Source: Acanthosepion lycidas (taxonomy: Eukaryota; Mollusca; Cephalopoda; Sepiida; Sepiidae). From it: DNA of 64,000 bases. Both the position numbers and the translations under genes were made by a program. The notes under the pieces are model-generated. The model ran no database searches. It saw only the letters and a program-made list of their open reading frames with translations, and was not told the origin of the DNA. Below, in pieces: positions 54,120 through 64,000 of the stretch; within the stretch, counting starts at the first letter, position 1; the number at the start of each line of letters is the position of its first letter. Location: the NCBI GenBank assembly GCA_963932145.1, contig OZ010572.1, forward strand, positions 80,783,549 to 80,847,548, in the 5' to 3' direction.

Positions 54120-55030
54120 GAGCACTTGACTGAGCAGGTAAGTTTGCTTACAGGCTTTTTTTTTCTCCTTTTTTCTCTTTTCACTTTTTTTATTTGGGAC
54201 TCTATCTGGATAAGATTTTAGCTTTTGGCAAGTTGTCCATTGGTTCGACTAACGGTTTTTAGTTTTTCTTTAACTTTAAGAGGAGGTGGAAAGTTTTCTG
54301 TCAGAGCGACTTCCAAAATTGTAATTTGATAATTTACAAAGCGTAGCACCAGTTGTGGCACAAGCTTGTAGGTCTGCAGCACTTAATAAAGATCCTGATA
54401 CACCACCTCGAAGTGCCTGATGCCTCTCCAAAAGGGGAAGTACTGAGAAGGCTTCAGCTATTGTTTCCACGTTATTGCCGTGAAACACATTTTAACCTGA
54501 GCTTGTGTCACCTTCTTTAGCGACGAGGGAGCACTGAAAAATGCACATTACACCACTTCAAACCTCCCAAACACTCGTAATGTGGAAGGAATTCTTTTTT
54601 AATCAGACTTTTCATCATTAATTAAATTTACATCTAATGAAGGGAAGGGTATTCTCAATTTATTAAAAATAACAATAAAAATATCGACGTTTCTAGTCTG
54701 GAGATTCAACAAAAACAATTATAAAAAGTTTTAATGGGTGTTTAATGGGTGTTTTTTTTTTTACTATAAACTTTATTTTAGAGGGTAGACATTTTTGAGT
54801 AGAGATTCATTATTGCACGGACATTTTATCACCCCTACGTATAGGGAAATGCGATGCGGAGATTGTCGTCTAAATTACGCAAAAATGAACATAACACTGA
54901 CATCTTATTTTATCAGATATATTTTACAAAATTACACAGAAATATGAAATACGAAAGATTACATTTATTCAATAAAATCACCATTTAAATCACGTCCCCC
55001 AGACGACTTCGGAATCTCCTGCATCTCTTC
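54120..55030. other. No recognised gene
   Basis: A 70-codon minus frame (54276-54488) has mixed composition but no family I know. ATATCGACGTTTCTAGTCTG near 54680 recurs near 57662. Confidence 0.3.
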
Positions 55031-55034
55031 TGGA

Positions 55035-55395
55035 CGAGCTGCATTCGCCGGTTCCCAGACTTCATGAGTTCAAGCGCCCTACGAGGCTGGCATCCCGCTG
55101 TCACCTCTTCACTGTCGAAACTCTTAAATGTAGCCGTCTCTTCTACCCCAATAGCTTCATGTCTCGCACCTCTCGCCTGTGGAACTCCCTTCCCTATTCC
55201 AGTTTCCCTGAGAGCTATAATCTCGAGCTATTCAAGTGTAATGTCAATCGACATCTCCAGTTGCCTTGATCTATCCACTACCATTCTCCTCATCCTTTCT
55301 TCTTTCACTCCTATTTGATCTTGCTCTAAGTTTCCTGTAACCCCTTGCGTCCTAGTGGCTTCCCGCCTTGCTTGGGGTGAAATGCTTAAAAAAAA
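55035..55395 (+). pseudogene. LINE 3' end, CR1/Jockey-like (family C), best copy
   Basis: One continuous frame from about 55064 gives LHEFKRPTRLASRCHLFTVE, FYPNSFMSRTSRLWNSLPYS and SFPESYNLELFKCNVNRHLQ then a stop near 55268. The SRLWNSLP...FxxNVNRHL ending is the conserved C-terminus after RT in CR1/Jockey-type LINEs. The 3' UTR carries CCTTGCGTCCTAGTGGCTTC and GCTTGGGGTGAAATG. Only the last ~75 codons remain, but they are uninterrupted. Confidence 0.85.
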
Positions 55396-55429
55396 AATCA
55401 TCTCCATGTGTAAGTTGATGAATGCTGCC

Positions 55430-55910
55430 ATAATCCTTGCCTTCAGTTCATCTTTGGTGTTACAACATAATTGTCTAGTGCGTTTCAGTCTGAGGAGTTA
55501 GATGGCCAGTTTTAAGAGGTGATGTGGTTTGCAGAAATTTTCTGAAAGCCATGATTGGGTTCTGCTTGTGTAGCATGGTTCAGAAACATGGTGTCGAACA
55601 TGGGGTCTTCTAGCAGCCGCCCTCTTGACCCAAGGCAGAAATAACGTGTTGTTTCTAATGTTCTCACTAACATGTTTGGTAGTTCTTTTCAATTAGAACA
55701 ATCAGATTGGATTTTCCGAGCTGTCGTACCTTCGTAATCACCATTACACTCATCCAACTCTTTCCGAATCATTTGCATTCTCCTCAGATTGACACCCAGG
55801 CACTGTGAAATGTTCGTATTGGAGTTTCTGGCGCGAATCTTAAGCATTACCTTTCCAAATTTCTGGCGGAGTGAATTTCGTCCTGGTGTTGTTTTTCTCA
55901 CACACGGTAC
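55430..55910 (-). pseudogene. DD37D (maT-like) transposase, second copy
   Basis: Minus strand: RARNSNTNISQCLGVNLRRM with QMIRKELDECNGDYE (helix-turn-helix side, 55700-55900), then PWVKRAAARRPHVRHHVSEP and CYTSRTQSWLSENFC. The segment between is deleted, and the catalytic Asp of the QQD motif is not present. Same family as 34330-34785. Confidence 0.75.
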
Positions 55911-55949
55911 CTAACTGACCCTGCTATGTAGATGACTAAATAAAAATAA

Positions 55950-56130
55950 AGAGGAGTAATGGACTGCTGCTCCGATTGCGGAATCGGAGGGCAGAGTTCG
56001 AATTCCATTTGAAGTCATTGCTTTTACTTACGTGCTAATACCCATGGGAAAGGCGTGAATCTGTCACTTCTTCAGACCCCCACCGGCTATAAGTAAATAG
56101 CAGAACAGACTAGGTACTGTGGTACACGTG
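55950..56130 (+). mobile_element. tRNA-derived SINE (family S), 3'-truncated
   Basis: GGAGTAATGGACTGCTGCTC, B box GCAGAGTTCGAATTCC, then ACCCATGGGAAAGGCGTGAA; the tail after GCAGAACAGAC is lost. Confidence 0.85.
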
Positions 56131-56249
56131 GTTACTCTGCGTTCAAAGTTTGTTATTGTAGGTTACTGTGAATAAAGTTAATAATTTTTCCCGTGTGCAT
56201 GCCCAATTGTAAAATGAGTAAATTTCATGTATTTATTAAAAAAATACAT

Positions 56250-56545
56250 TGTGGTTATACAGAAAGATACTGAGAATACTATGGACCGAACATCTTAGCA
56301 ACAGCGAAGTTCTAGAGATAACAGCAACAAAAAGTACACTTATACTAAACCATAGGAAGTTGAAATAGCTGGTGCGCATTATGAGGAAAGAGGGCGTGGA
56401 AAATGAGATACTCAAAGGATGTTAAATAATTGTTTAGCAAACTATTATGTTTACAGAAGTGTATTTCTGCTATGACTTCCTCAGTTTAACCTTAGGGGTC
56501 AGATACAAGACAAAATAAAGGAAGCTGATTTTGATTGGCTGAATT
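56250..56545 (+). pseudogene. LINE C-terminal fragment, source of local duplications (D1)
   Basis: Reads RILWTEHLSNSEVLEITATK, STLILNHRKLK and RIMRKEGVENEILKG, the EMWFYRR-type LINE C-terminus. The same sequence recurs at 57338-57515, 57517-57640 and, inverted, 57735-57920. Confidence 0.75.
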
Positions 56546-56859
56546 AGCATGGGAATGACAGAGAAAGATTTTTCGGGGAGTCGAATCTAAAGCAACATAC
56601 AATATAGACGGTGTTCCTTCGTTTCTGGGAAGCTGCTTCCCAGTGGGATTAGAGCGCGACCCCACTGAAAGGTTAGAGATGTATACGACGACGTAAATAA
56701 AATAGTTCAGTTTAAAATTCCCTTTGTTGAAGTTTTTTTTTCAACCTCCGAACCAAAACGACCAGCGATCACCGGCTGGGTGAAGACGAGAGAAGAAAGA
56801 GATGCGACATATACTCAGTTTGACGCAGTGACCAAGATCACCACCACGAGGAGTTTTGC

Positions 56860-56990
56860 AACAAAGTGAATGGCTGGCGGAGCAGGGATTAGGAGAGATG
56901 GCAAATGATAAAAGTTATTAAGAGCTACAGAGGGTAGGAAATTGCGGAGAGCCGTTGATTGCCAATGACACGGCATATAGAAGAAGAAAA
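56860..56990 (+). pseudogene. LINE 3' terminal scrap
   Basis: KWMAGGAG-like text, then SYRG-EIAESR, the decayed end of the RTE-like family (KWMAEQGLG ... RATxDRxLWR). Confidence 0.5.
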
Positions 56991-57229
56991 ATCCAACAAC
57001 GTTACCGAATGTAACAGGAGTTTAGAGAAAGATGTGGGCGATCATTGCACACCACAACTTCCTATTCGTCATAGTGTTTAGAAACCGTTGTCCCACACTG
57101 ATTCCAATGAAACGTTTCTATGTATTTTTCTTTTTGCGCCACCTTAACAAATATGTAAAAAATAATCGATTTAAAATACAATTCAATGTGTTGTTAACTG
57201 GGGCAAAAGATGGCTAGTTAATTTTAACG

Positions 57230-57920
57230 ATTCCAAAACTAAACTTCTCTCTATAATCATCTCAAAGACACGTGTCTGTCTTCTACTAGAATGGCTTATG
57301 CTAGCCTCTGACGTTCTCGGCTGACATACGAGGAAGTTGAAATATCTGGTACCCATAATGAGGAAAGAGGGCGTGGAAAAATGAGATACTCAAAGGATGT
57401 TAAATAATTGTTTAGCAAACTATTATGTTTAAAGAAGTGTATTTCTGCTATGACTTCCTCAGTTTAACCTTAGGGGTCAGATACAAGACAAAATAAGGAA
57501 AGTTGATTTTGATTGTTCTAGAGTTAATAGCAACAAAAAGTACACTTATACTAAACCCTAGGAAGTTGAAATATCTGGTACCCATAATGAAGAAATAGGG
57601 CATGAAAAATGAGATACTCAAAAGATATTAAATAATTTGGCAAGATGATAAAAAGAAAATATCGACGTTTATAGTCTGGAGATTCAACAGAAAAATTAGA
57701 AAAAGTTTTAATTTTAAATAAATATTCTTCTGTACACATAATAGTTTGCTAAACAATTATTTAACATCTTTTGAGTATCTCATTTTCCATGCCCTCTTTC
57801 CTCATTATGCGTACCAGATATTTCAACTTCCTCGTATGTCAGCCGAGAACGTCAGAGGTTAGTATAAGCCATTCTAGTAGAAGACAGAGACGTGTCTTTC
57901 AGATGATTAGTAGAGAGAAG
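57230..57920. repeat. ~190-bp inverted repeat of LINE-derived sequence
   Basis: The left arm (57237-57430) and right arm (57735-57920) are complements over about 190 bp at high identity (TTCTACTAGAATGGCTTATG, CTGACGTTCTCGGCTGACAT, AAATAATTGTTTAGCAAACT). The spacer holds a third, direct, partial copy (57517-57640). Confidence 0.88.
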
Positions 57921-57964
57921 TTTAGTAAAGTCTTTACACTGCTTCATATTTTTCGTAATTTTTA

Positions 57965-58600
57965 AAATTGGAAAGACTTTATTGAATCCATTGCTAGGTC
58001 AGCTGCTAAGAATGTTGGTTGCTTGTGTTGTGCTAGTCAATTTTTCTCTCCAGAAGCTATCTTACACATCTATAAGTCTACCATTTGGTCTTTTTTAGAA
58101 TATTGGTGCACATCGGATCCGACGCTTCTACTAATTATCGAGAGCTCCTTGAAAAAATTTAATGAAAGATAAGCAATATTATTGGTCACTTTCCCACCTC
58201 CGTAAAGTTGCTTCCATGTGTGTTTTGTATAAATACTTTCATGGTAATTTTTCGGATGAGCTGTTCGCTATGGTACGTGGACTTTTTAAATAAAGCTAAC
58301 TAGTAGACTGGCGACGAGTTCTTATCAATTGACAGATGATTTAATCGTAAATGCAAACAGTTTCTTTTCTCGCAATTCTGGCTAGTGGAACTCTCTTCCG
58401 ACTCTATGCTTTCCAGTCAACTATAATATTTTCAAAATTAAAATTGAATGACTGGTCGTTATCTACTCTCCTCCTGAGTACTATTTCTTAGTTCCAGCTT
58501 CATCGTAATGTTTGTATTTTCTAAGTTTTCCTCGCCGAGTAACCGATTGTGTTTTAGTATCTTTACTGCCTTCCTTGGGGTGAACTCAAGAGAATGAACC
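57965..58600 (+). pseudogene. CR1-like LINE, RT thumb to 3' end (family C)
   Basis: KDFIESIARSAAKNVGCLCC, FSPEAILHIYKSTIWSFLEY, YWSLSHLRKVASMCVLYKYF and HGNFSDELFAMVRGLF, then an SGTLFRLYAFQ-type decayed SRLWNSLP motif and the family 3' UTR (GTATCTTTACTGCCTTCCTT). The order matches CR1-type RT C-terminal regions. Several frameshifts; the catalytic palm is absent. Confidence 0.85.
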
Positions 58601-58657
58601 CTGAATGTTAAAATACTTTAATTGCAGTTATTTTAAACTCAATAGTGTTAGTGTTAC

Positions 58658-58924
58658 CCTGCTTCATATTTTATTTAACTAAATAAAGCATTTTTATTAT
58701 TTTATTTAACTAAATAAAGTATTTTGCTTCATATTTTATTTAACTAAATAAAGTATTTTTATTATTTTATTTAACTAAATAAAGTATTTTGCTTCATATT
58801 TTATTTAACTAAATAAAGTATTTTTATTATTTTATTTAACTAAATAAAGTATTTTGCTTCATATTTTATTTAACTAAATAAAGTATTTTTATTATTTTAT
58901 TTAACTAAATAAAGTATTTTGCTT
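58658..58924 (+). repeat. ~65-bp tandem repeat, four copies, near-palindromic core
   Basis: The unit TGCTTCATATTTTATTTAAC ... TATTTTTATTATTTTATTTA ... AAATAAAGTATTT repeats four times. Each unit holds the near-palindrome TTTATTTAACTAAATAAA twice. Confidence 0.95.
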
Positions 58925-58972
58925 CAGTGTTTAAAAATTGCGAAGTTATTACTCCGCAATTTTTAAACACTG
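58925..58972. repeat. Perfect 18-bp hairpin with 12-nt loop
   Basis: CAGTGTTTAAAAATTGCG and its exact complement flank AAGTTATTACTC. It follows directly on the tandem repeat. The CAGTG ends are hAT-like, but no target duplication is seen. Confidence 0.95.
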
Positions 58973-59122
58973 AAACACTTACGTTATGAAAATATTAAGC
59001 AGGTAAGTTTGTTCAAGAGTTTGATTTGTTCATGTGGCGTGATAGATTTGCTAACATTAAAACTTTTAATTTAGCCTCAAAATATGTGGGTTAAAGTTTT
59101 AAATAGAAAAAACGTTCTATCA

Positions 59123-59123
<1 letters not shown>

Positions 59124-59192
<69 letters not shown>
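59124..59192. repeat. (TA)n microsatellite
   Basis: About 34 TA units. Confidence 0.98.
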
Positions 59193-59196
<4 letters not shown>

Positions 59197-59424
59197 TATA
59201 GGAACAATGTGAAACCGTGTGAAATTCTTAAAAAAAAAAAAAAAAAACAGCTCGATAAATACCTTCTCAATAACGACATTGTTTTGAATTCCTTTGTTAA
59301 CTCTTCAGCAAGTTCTTCAGCTTGAAACTATTTTCTTTTTATCATCTTGCCAAATTTTCTGTTATTTTCTATAGTAATGAGCACGGGTTTTCTACGTTTT
59401 GCTTTTCATTGTCTATCTCGACCC

Positions 59425-59428
<4 letters not shown>

Positions 59429-59492
<64 letters not shown>
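59429..59492. repeat. (TA)n microsatellite
   Basis: About 32 TA units. Confidence 0.98.
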
Positions 59493-59495
<3 letters not shown>

Positions 59496-59974
59496 GTTGA
59501 AATGAATACCTTATTATTTCTTTCGGAAACTTGGAGAATATTCCTAAGCTGTCTGACCTTTTCTTTCGCCTTAGTGAAACGCTATTCGTCTTGAACTTAC
59601 AGTGATATTAAAAATGTGACTTTGGAGGAAGAAAACACCAGGCAGCTTCAAAGACTTCTTTTCTTATAATAACTTCCGTTAGACTCGATTCATGCTGTCT
59701 GGTCAGTTCGCTTACAGATCTACCATTTTGTTCACTCTCTCGAATATTTGCCCAAGAGAAAAAGAATTTTGTTTTTTTATCAGGGTTATTAGTGGCCTCC
59801 TACCTTGTATGATGAAGCCGTGTTTCCCAACTGAAATTCAGGTGGCCTTTCGAGCTCAGGTAAAAACTTCAGAATATTTGTACTTGGTCTGTCTACGAAC
59901 AAAAGAAGTCTCTTATAGTCGGATTTGAGTAATGAATAAAATGTAAAGTCTGTTAATTGAGTCCGTTGACGAAT

Positions 59975-60250
59975 TCACAGAACGTACTATTTCGTTAATG
60001 TATCATTTTTACACAATTGTTCACCAAAAAACGGAAACCGCATCACTTCAGGACTACCAACAGCAGCAAGAATTAAAATGGATAGCACATATTACACGAA
60101 GAGAAATTAATGACGTAATCAAGATGTTAACATTTCAAACTATTCAAATAAAAGTTGCGGAAGAAATAGTAGAAAGAGCGATAACAGCAACTGGACTTGA
60201 GAAAGTTGCTTTCCTGAAAACATTACCATTCACTCAATACATGACACTAG
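59975..60250 (+). repeat. Interspersed repeat F, copy with nearby inverted piece
   Basis: Carries a 94-codon frame (59998-60282: NDVIKMLTFQTIQIKVAEEI, ERAITATGLEKVAFLKTLPF). GGACTACCAACAGCAGC plus AAAATGGATAGCA recurs inverted at about 60393-60436. Confidence 0.65.
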
Positions 60251-60589
60251 GGCCAATAAGGTTACTTAGTGATGTTATATAGACGCAAGAAGGGGATGCA
60301 AGTGCATATTATGAGAATAGATAATGATTGACCATACACAAAAATGTTAATTGTAGTGATCGGGGCGTATCCACTCGGATTTTACTTTTGCTATCCATTT
60401 TAGTTGTCGCTGCTGTTGGTAGTCCTCAAGTGACGTGGTTTCTGTTATTTATTACAGTTCTTCGTGAATGTGTGTCGCCAGTCCACAATGTTCAAAGAAA
60501 AAGGATCTTTTGCAAGACCGTCAGTCTTCACTCACTCCCAAGCCTTGTAAAAGCCTTCACTCACTCCCAAGCCTTGATCTTGTAAAGCG

Positions 60590-61117
60590 GTTGTATACAG
60601 CTGACATTTTAAATATTTTTAAACGTGTTTGGTTTCATACAGGGCATTCACATGAAGGTCTTGATCTGATGAGGCTACCTAAGTACATAACTCTATCATT
60701 TAGGTTGCTGTTTTGGTTTTGTAGCAATTTGCGGTGTTGGCCGAAACTATCTCTGTCGCACTCTTTTCTCTTATTCTTTGTTAAGTGCTGCGAAAGGAAT
60801 ATTTATAATAGGCATGTCTTGTTTTGCATGCGCGTAAGGTGTAACGGTCTTACTATTATTGAGTCGCTACACTTCACACATCCATTTTTGCACAGAAAGT
60901 CTTACTTTTTATAGTTTCAAGGTCATTAAGTATGCATGAATCTTTAACATTAGAGCAAACAAGAAAGTACCCAGTTTGCAATCGTCCGTATTAGCAATTG
61001 GGGTCATCATTGGTGTCATATCCATATTTCTGAAGGTTGGCACTACAGTGACCAACAGCTGTTCGGAGGTCATTCAGACAGGAGCAGAAGGACCAGACAT
61101 TACTGAAGACAGTCGAG

Positions 61118-61121
<4 letters not shown>
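60590..61121. other. No recognised feature
   Basis: Frames up to about 148 codons (60468-60914) have no domain. A short tandem, TTCACTCACTCCCAAGCCTT, occurs twice near 60530-60575. Confidence 0.35.
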
Positions 61122-61169
<48 letters not shown>

Positions 61170-61178
61170 GGAGAGAGA
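61122..61178. repeat. (GA)n microsatellite
   Basis: About 28 GA units with few interruptions. Confidence 0.97.
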
Positions 61179-61229
61179 CTGTGTTCTACGTTGTTACGGT
61201 GACTGCACCACAGGGACAGACGCTAAATA

Positions 61230-62720
61230 TGAGCTCTGTTGTCAAACGGTTCGATTGAATGTAGAAAGCTGTGTGTATATTTGAGCCTCTTTGTAATTGG
61301 TTCACAGCTATGGAGTGGATGATGAAGGTTAATTTCCTGCTTTAAATTCTCAAGCTGGGAGCGAACTGTCCTTATGGAAGGCGGATAGGGCAATGACACT
61401 AAAAAAGTAGAGGTCATCTACTTTGCCTGGCTTGAGACACCCAGTGATTGATATGAAAGAATCCTTTTCAGGCAGGTCGATTTTCTTTGTATGTGATGAT
61501 CTGCGCCACCCTGGTGAGGTACATTCTGCTGGGGAGTAGCAAAGGGAAAAAGTTGTGATGCGGACTCTACTGGTCTCGGCACCCAATTTAGTGTTAGCCA
61601 GCTTCTTTTGGATGTTGTTTCTTTATCCGACCCTGGCTTTTACATACAAGGAGCACATTGCAAAGACTAACTTTGCAATGTGCTCCTTGTATGTAAAAAA
61701 ACCTGTCCATAATGACTCCAAGGTAGGCAGGCTTATGGTGTAATCTAACCGTTTTCCGTACCTGTTGATCTTGAGTTGGCACTTAGCTTCCCTGTTCTGT
61801 AAGTGGAAGGCACCGATTTGGGGCATGTCAGGATTGGCTCGAAAGTGGTTGACAGCATAGTGTGGGATATGGCCTCCCAGAGCACTGGTGAGTGAGGTCA
61901 CAAATTCTTCAAAATATCGCTTCTAGTACACAATGCAAAGATCAGCTGCACAGAGGAAGCTCTGACTATCTGGGTTGATGGGCTGATCATTTGTGCAATT
62001 ATTGAAGAGTAGGTGAGAAAGCATACTATCTTAGGGGAGACGATTCTTCTGTGTCCGCTATCGGTTGCGCTTCCCACTAAGGTCTACAAATAATCGTCGG
62101 TTTGATATCTTCCTGGCGAGAAGAGTCAGCTGAAAGTTCCCAGTCGTCTCAAACAGCTTTGTGGGGATCCTGAGATTGACACTGTCATATGCTGCAGAAG
62201 GGGTCGACGAATGCTGCACCAGCAATCTCATCCTTCTCAAACTCATCTTCAATTAATTGTGTCAAGTTCAGGTGTGAAGCCTGCTTGTTCTGGAATTAGC
62301 TTAGCATCTATGGACGGAATCAGATAGTTTAAGACGATGCGTTCAAAGAGCTTGTAGGTGTGGCAGAGGAGGTAAATGGGCTTGTAGCTCTTGGGACTGG
62401 CAGGATCTTTACCGGGCTTCAGTAGTGCTCTTACTTTAGCTTTCCTCCATATATTTGGGATCTTGTGGGAGCTCTTGCATTCGTTAAACATCTGAAGATG
62501 CAATGTGAGGGTAACTGGCCCACGTGCTTCATCACGCTCAACAAAGATGTCGTCGAGGCTAGAAGCCTTGTTTTTCATGGTTTTAATTGCTGCATCCGAT
62601 CCATTTGTTGCGAAGAGACTTGTCCAGACGAAGTGATCTTAGCTGCGCACGTCTGCTATCTTGGACACCTTTGGTCTCCCAGGACGATGATCTGGGTTAT
62701 CTCGGCTGTTGAGTAGCATT
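61230..62720 (-). pseudogene. Jockey/I-like LINE, reverse transcriptase region
   Basis: Minus strand, in order: IWRKAKVRALLKPGKDPASP and KSYKPIYLLCHTYKLFERIV (RT start), PEQAGF, AAYDSVNLRIPTKLFETTGN (motif A side), LCAADLCIVY (the F/YADD box, here CAAD, so inactive), LTSALGGHIPHYAVNHFRAN and AFHLQNREAKCQLKINRYGK, then TYKEHIAK, and EDSFISITGCLKPGKVDDLY after RT. About 1.4 kb with several frame changes. A perfect snap-back sits inside it at 61638-61698. Confidence 0.88.
61638..61698. repeat. Perfect 28-bp hairpin with 5-nt loop inside the LINE
   Basis: Arms 61638-61665 and 61671-61698 are exact complements around ACTAA. One arm encodes the LINE's own FTYKEHIAK; the other is an extra inverted copy not expected in the protein. 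Confidence 0.97.
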
Positions 62721-62944
62721 TGTTTGGCGAACTGGTTGGCTGTCACTTAGGACCATAGCTGGGAATTTGTGTAAGCATTTTCCAATAACAGTATGGTCTT
62801 CCAGGCTTTCCTGTTGCTATGTGTCATGTCTATATTTTAACTCAACTCCTGTCACTACTTCCGCCTACCTTTCAAGATAGAATTGGCCAGGATATCACCG
62901 CATTTCAAGACGTCAGTAACAAAGGGTTCGTTTTCAAAGAGGTG

Positions 62945-63130
62945 TAGCGATTATCGGCGTAGAAAGTGCGATCGACGATCCGAGTTCAAATTGCGCCCGA
63001 AACCATTTGGTTCATTTTCGCAGAAATAACGTTGCGAAAGTTTACACTTGTTTTCTCCGAAATCCCAGCTATGGTTTAAATAGCAGCACAGACTGGGGTA
63101 TATAGCCTTGGTTGGCAACAAGTCGAGTAG
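62945..63130 (+). mobile_element. tRNA-derived SINE (family S), diverged
   Basis: B-box-like GATCCGAGTTCAAATTGC, then CAGCTATGGTTTAAATAGCA, GCACAGACTGGGGTATATAG and CCTTGGTTGGCAAC. Confidence 0.65.
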
Positions 63131-63479
63131 AAGGATATCTTTGAATTCAGAGACAGTTCATCGTTGGGCTAGCAAATCCTATCCGTAAAATCGTTTATTG
63201 GAACCACAGCAACAACACCTATCGTGGCGAGGCTGTGAACTTATACTACATAGGGCCTCTACATGTTTCAGCCACCGCACACAATGAGTGATTCGTTTGA
63301 TAAAATCTAATATAAAACTAATATATTTAAAATTTAAATTAATATATTTAAAATTAAAATATTTAGATTTTGACATTGACATAGAAAAGGACTTTTTGGA
63401 CGGGAAATTCTGGTAAAGCTCATAGTAATTGTTCTGATATTATATTTCGACATTTTCCTTAGTTTCTTAGTTATTAAAT

Positions 63480-63482
<3 letters not shown>

Positions 63483-63545
<63 letters not shown>
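63483..63545. repeat. (TA)n microsatellite
   Basis: About 31 TA units. Confidence 0.98.
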
Positions 63546-63547
<2 letters not shown>

Positions 63548-63713
63548 TTAGTTATTTATTACCTACGTTACGCATCCATTACGATAGAGATGGGTATCGA
63601 TTAGCTTGGATAAAGAATAAAAGGGAATAACGAACAGGTAATAACACTCTCATGCCTTAAATATCAGCTTCTCTGAAATGGAAAAGCTTGTCAATTTTGA
63701 TTATTTTTATTTA

Positions 63714-64000
63714 TACTCTCTTCTTTTGCAATTTGTCCTTTCCATTCAGGACATTTGTGATCATGGCACTCCACAGTGTCCTGTCCTTTGTAGCTCTTAA
63801 CAAATTTTGTCTTTTTGTTATATCTCCCAACCTTGCTCCGCCATCCATGCACTCTAGCTCAGCAGAGAGGTCATATGTTGCTTCCTTCTGTCTCCTTCCT
63901 TTAATCTGTCTTTTGAGCATCAAACTTTCAAAGCGGGTTTCCCTCATTACGTACCCAAGAAGTTTCAACTTGCTTCCTGTGTTTAAGTCTAAGGGTCGTT
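63714..64000 (-). pseudogene. LINE C-terminal domain (RTE-like family), runs off the window
   Basis: The minus frame begins at the window edge: KLLGYVMRETRFESLMLKRQ, IKGRRQKEATYDLSAELECM, then GDITKRQNLLRATKDRTLWS and AMITNVLNGKDK. The best-preserved example here of this LINE's final ~85 codons. The 5' part would lie beyond 64000. Confidence 0.85.

Noticed and set aside
60976-61284. Signal-peptide-like small protein with a Glu-Arg tail
   Set aside because: The Glu-Arg run is (GA)n and the rest lacks any family signature.
62249-62578. Host reverse-transcriptase-like gene
   Set aside because: It is one part of a LINE with several frame changes and a destroyed catalytic box.

Overview
The window looks like nuclear DNA of an invertebrate animal, most likely a mollusc and plausibly a cephalopod. 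That is an inference: it rests on very dense (TA)n microsatellites, tRNA-headed SINEs, several non-LTR retrotransposon (LINE) families, Penelope-like elements, Tc1/mariner transposons, and hundreds of bases between recognisable pieces. I found no convincing host protein-coding exon, no intact functional RNA gene and no CRISPR. Nearly every readable open frame is a shadow of simple repeats or a decayed fragment of a mobile element.

Layout. 1-3.3 kb: a polypyrimidine CTTT tract organised into higher-order units. 3.4-10.9 kb: a decayed tandem repeat, SINEs, LINE 3' ends, palindromic MITEs, a 5S-derived fragment joined to a SINE, and a Helitron whose insertion point can be read against a nearby empty copy. 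11-14.8 kb: TA tracts, a Tc1 (DD34E) 3' half and an internally deleted LINE. 15.13-16.86 kb: ten exact 163-bp monomers, each holding one palindromic mariner-type MITE, closed by an eleventh MITE of another subtype in the same register. 17-28 kb: a perfect hairpin, a hAT-like element with a nested MITE, LINE tails, and a mariner split by a later insertion with a 12-bp target duplication. 28-29.4 kb: Penelope-like GIY-YIG fragments and hammerhead-like motifs. 30.6-36 kb: a repeat carrying a nested Helitron, LINE remnants, a DD37D transposase and a local inversion. 36.4-42.5 kb: tRNA-headed SINEs, a tRNA-like 104-bp satellite, four MITEs and a pogo-like MITE. 43-50.8 kb: LINE fragments, a second Helitron in a second copy of the same host repeat, a second mariner with both ends, TA-flanked foldbacks and SINEs. 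51-64 kb: an AT desert with a second pogo-like MITE, a 133-bp palindrome, local duplications and inversions of LINE pieces, a 65-bp tandem repeat, and a Jockey/I-like LINE with a perfect snap-back insertion.

The most interesting structures are: (1) the MITE satellite at 15130-16862, in effect a head-to-tail array of 80-bp RNA-hairpin modules of the class that gave rise to miR-548 in primates; (2) the 104-bp tRNA-like satellite at 39877-40770; (3) the (TA)n-foldback-(TA)n cassettes and the hammerhead-core motifs close to Penelope-like remnants; and (4) several perfect short-loop hairpins that look like template-switch scars. The elements do not form a functional pathway. They record repeated nesting, tandem expansion and inversion.
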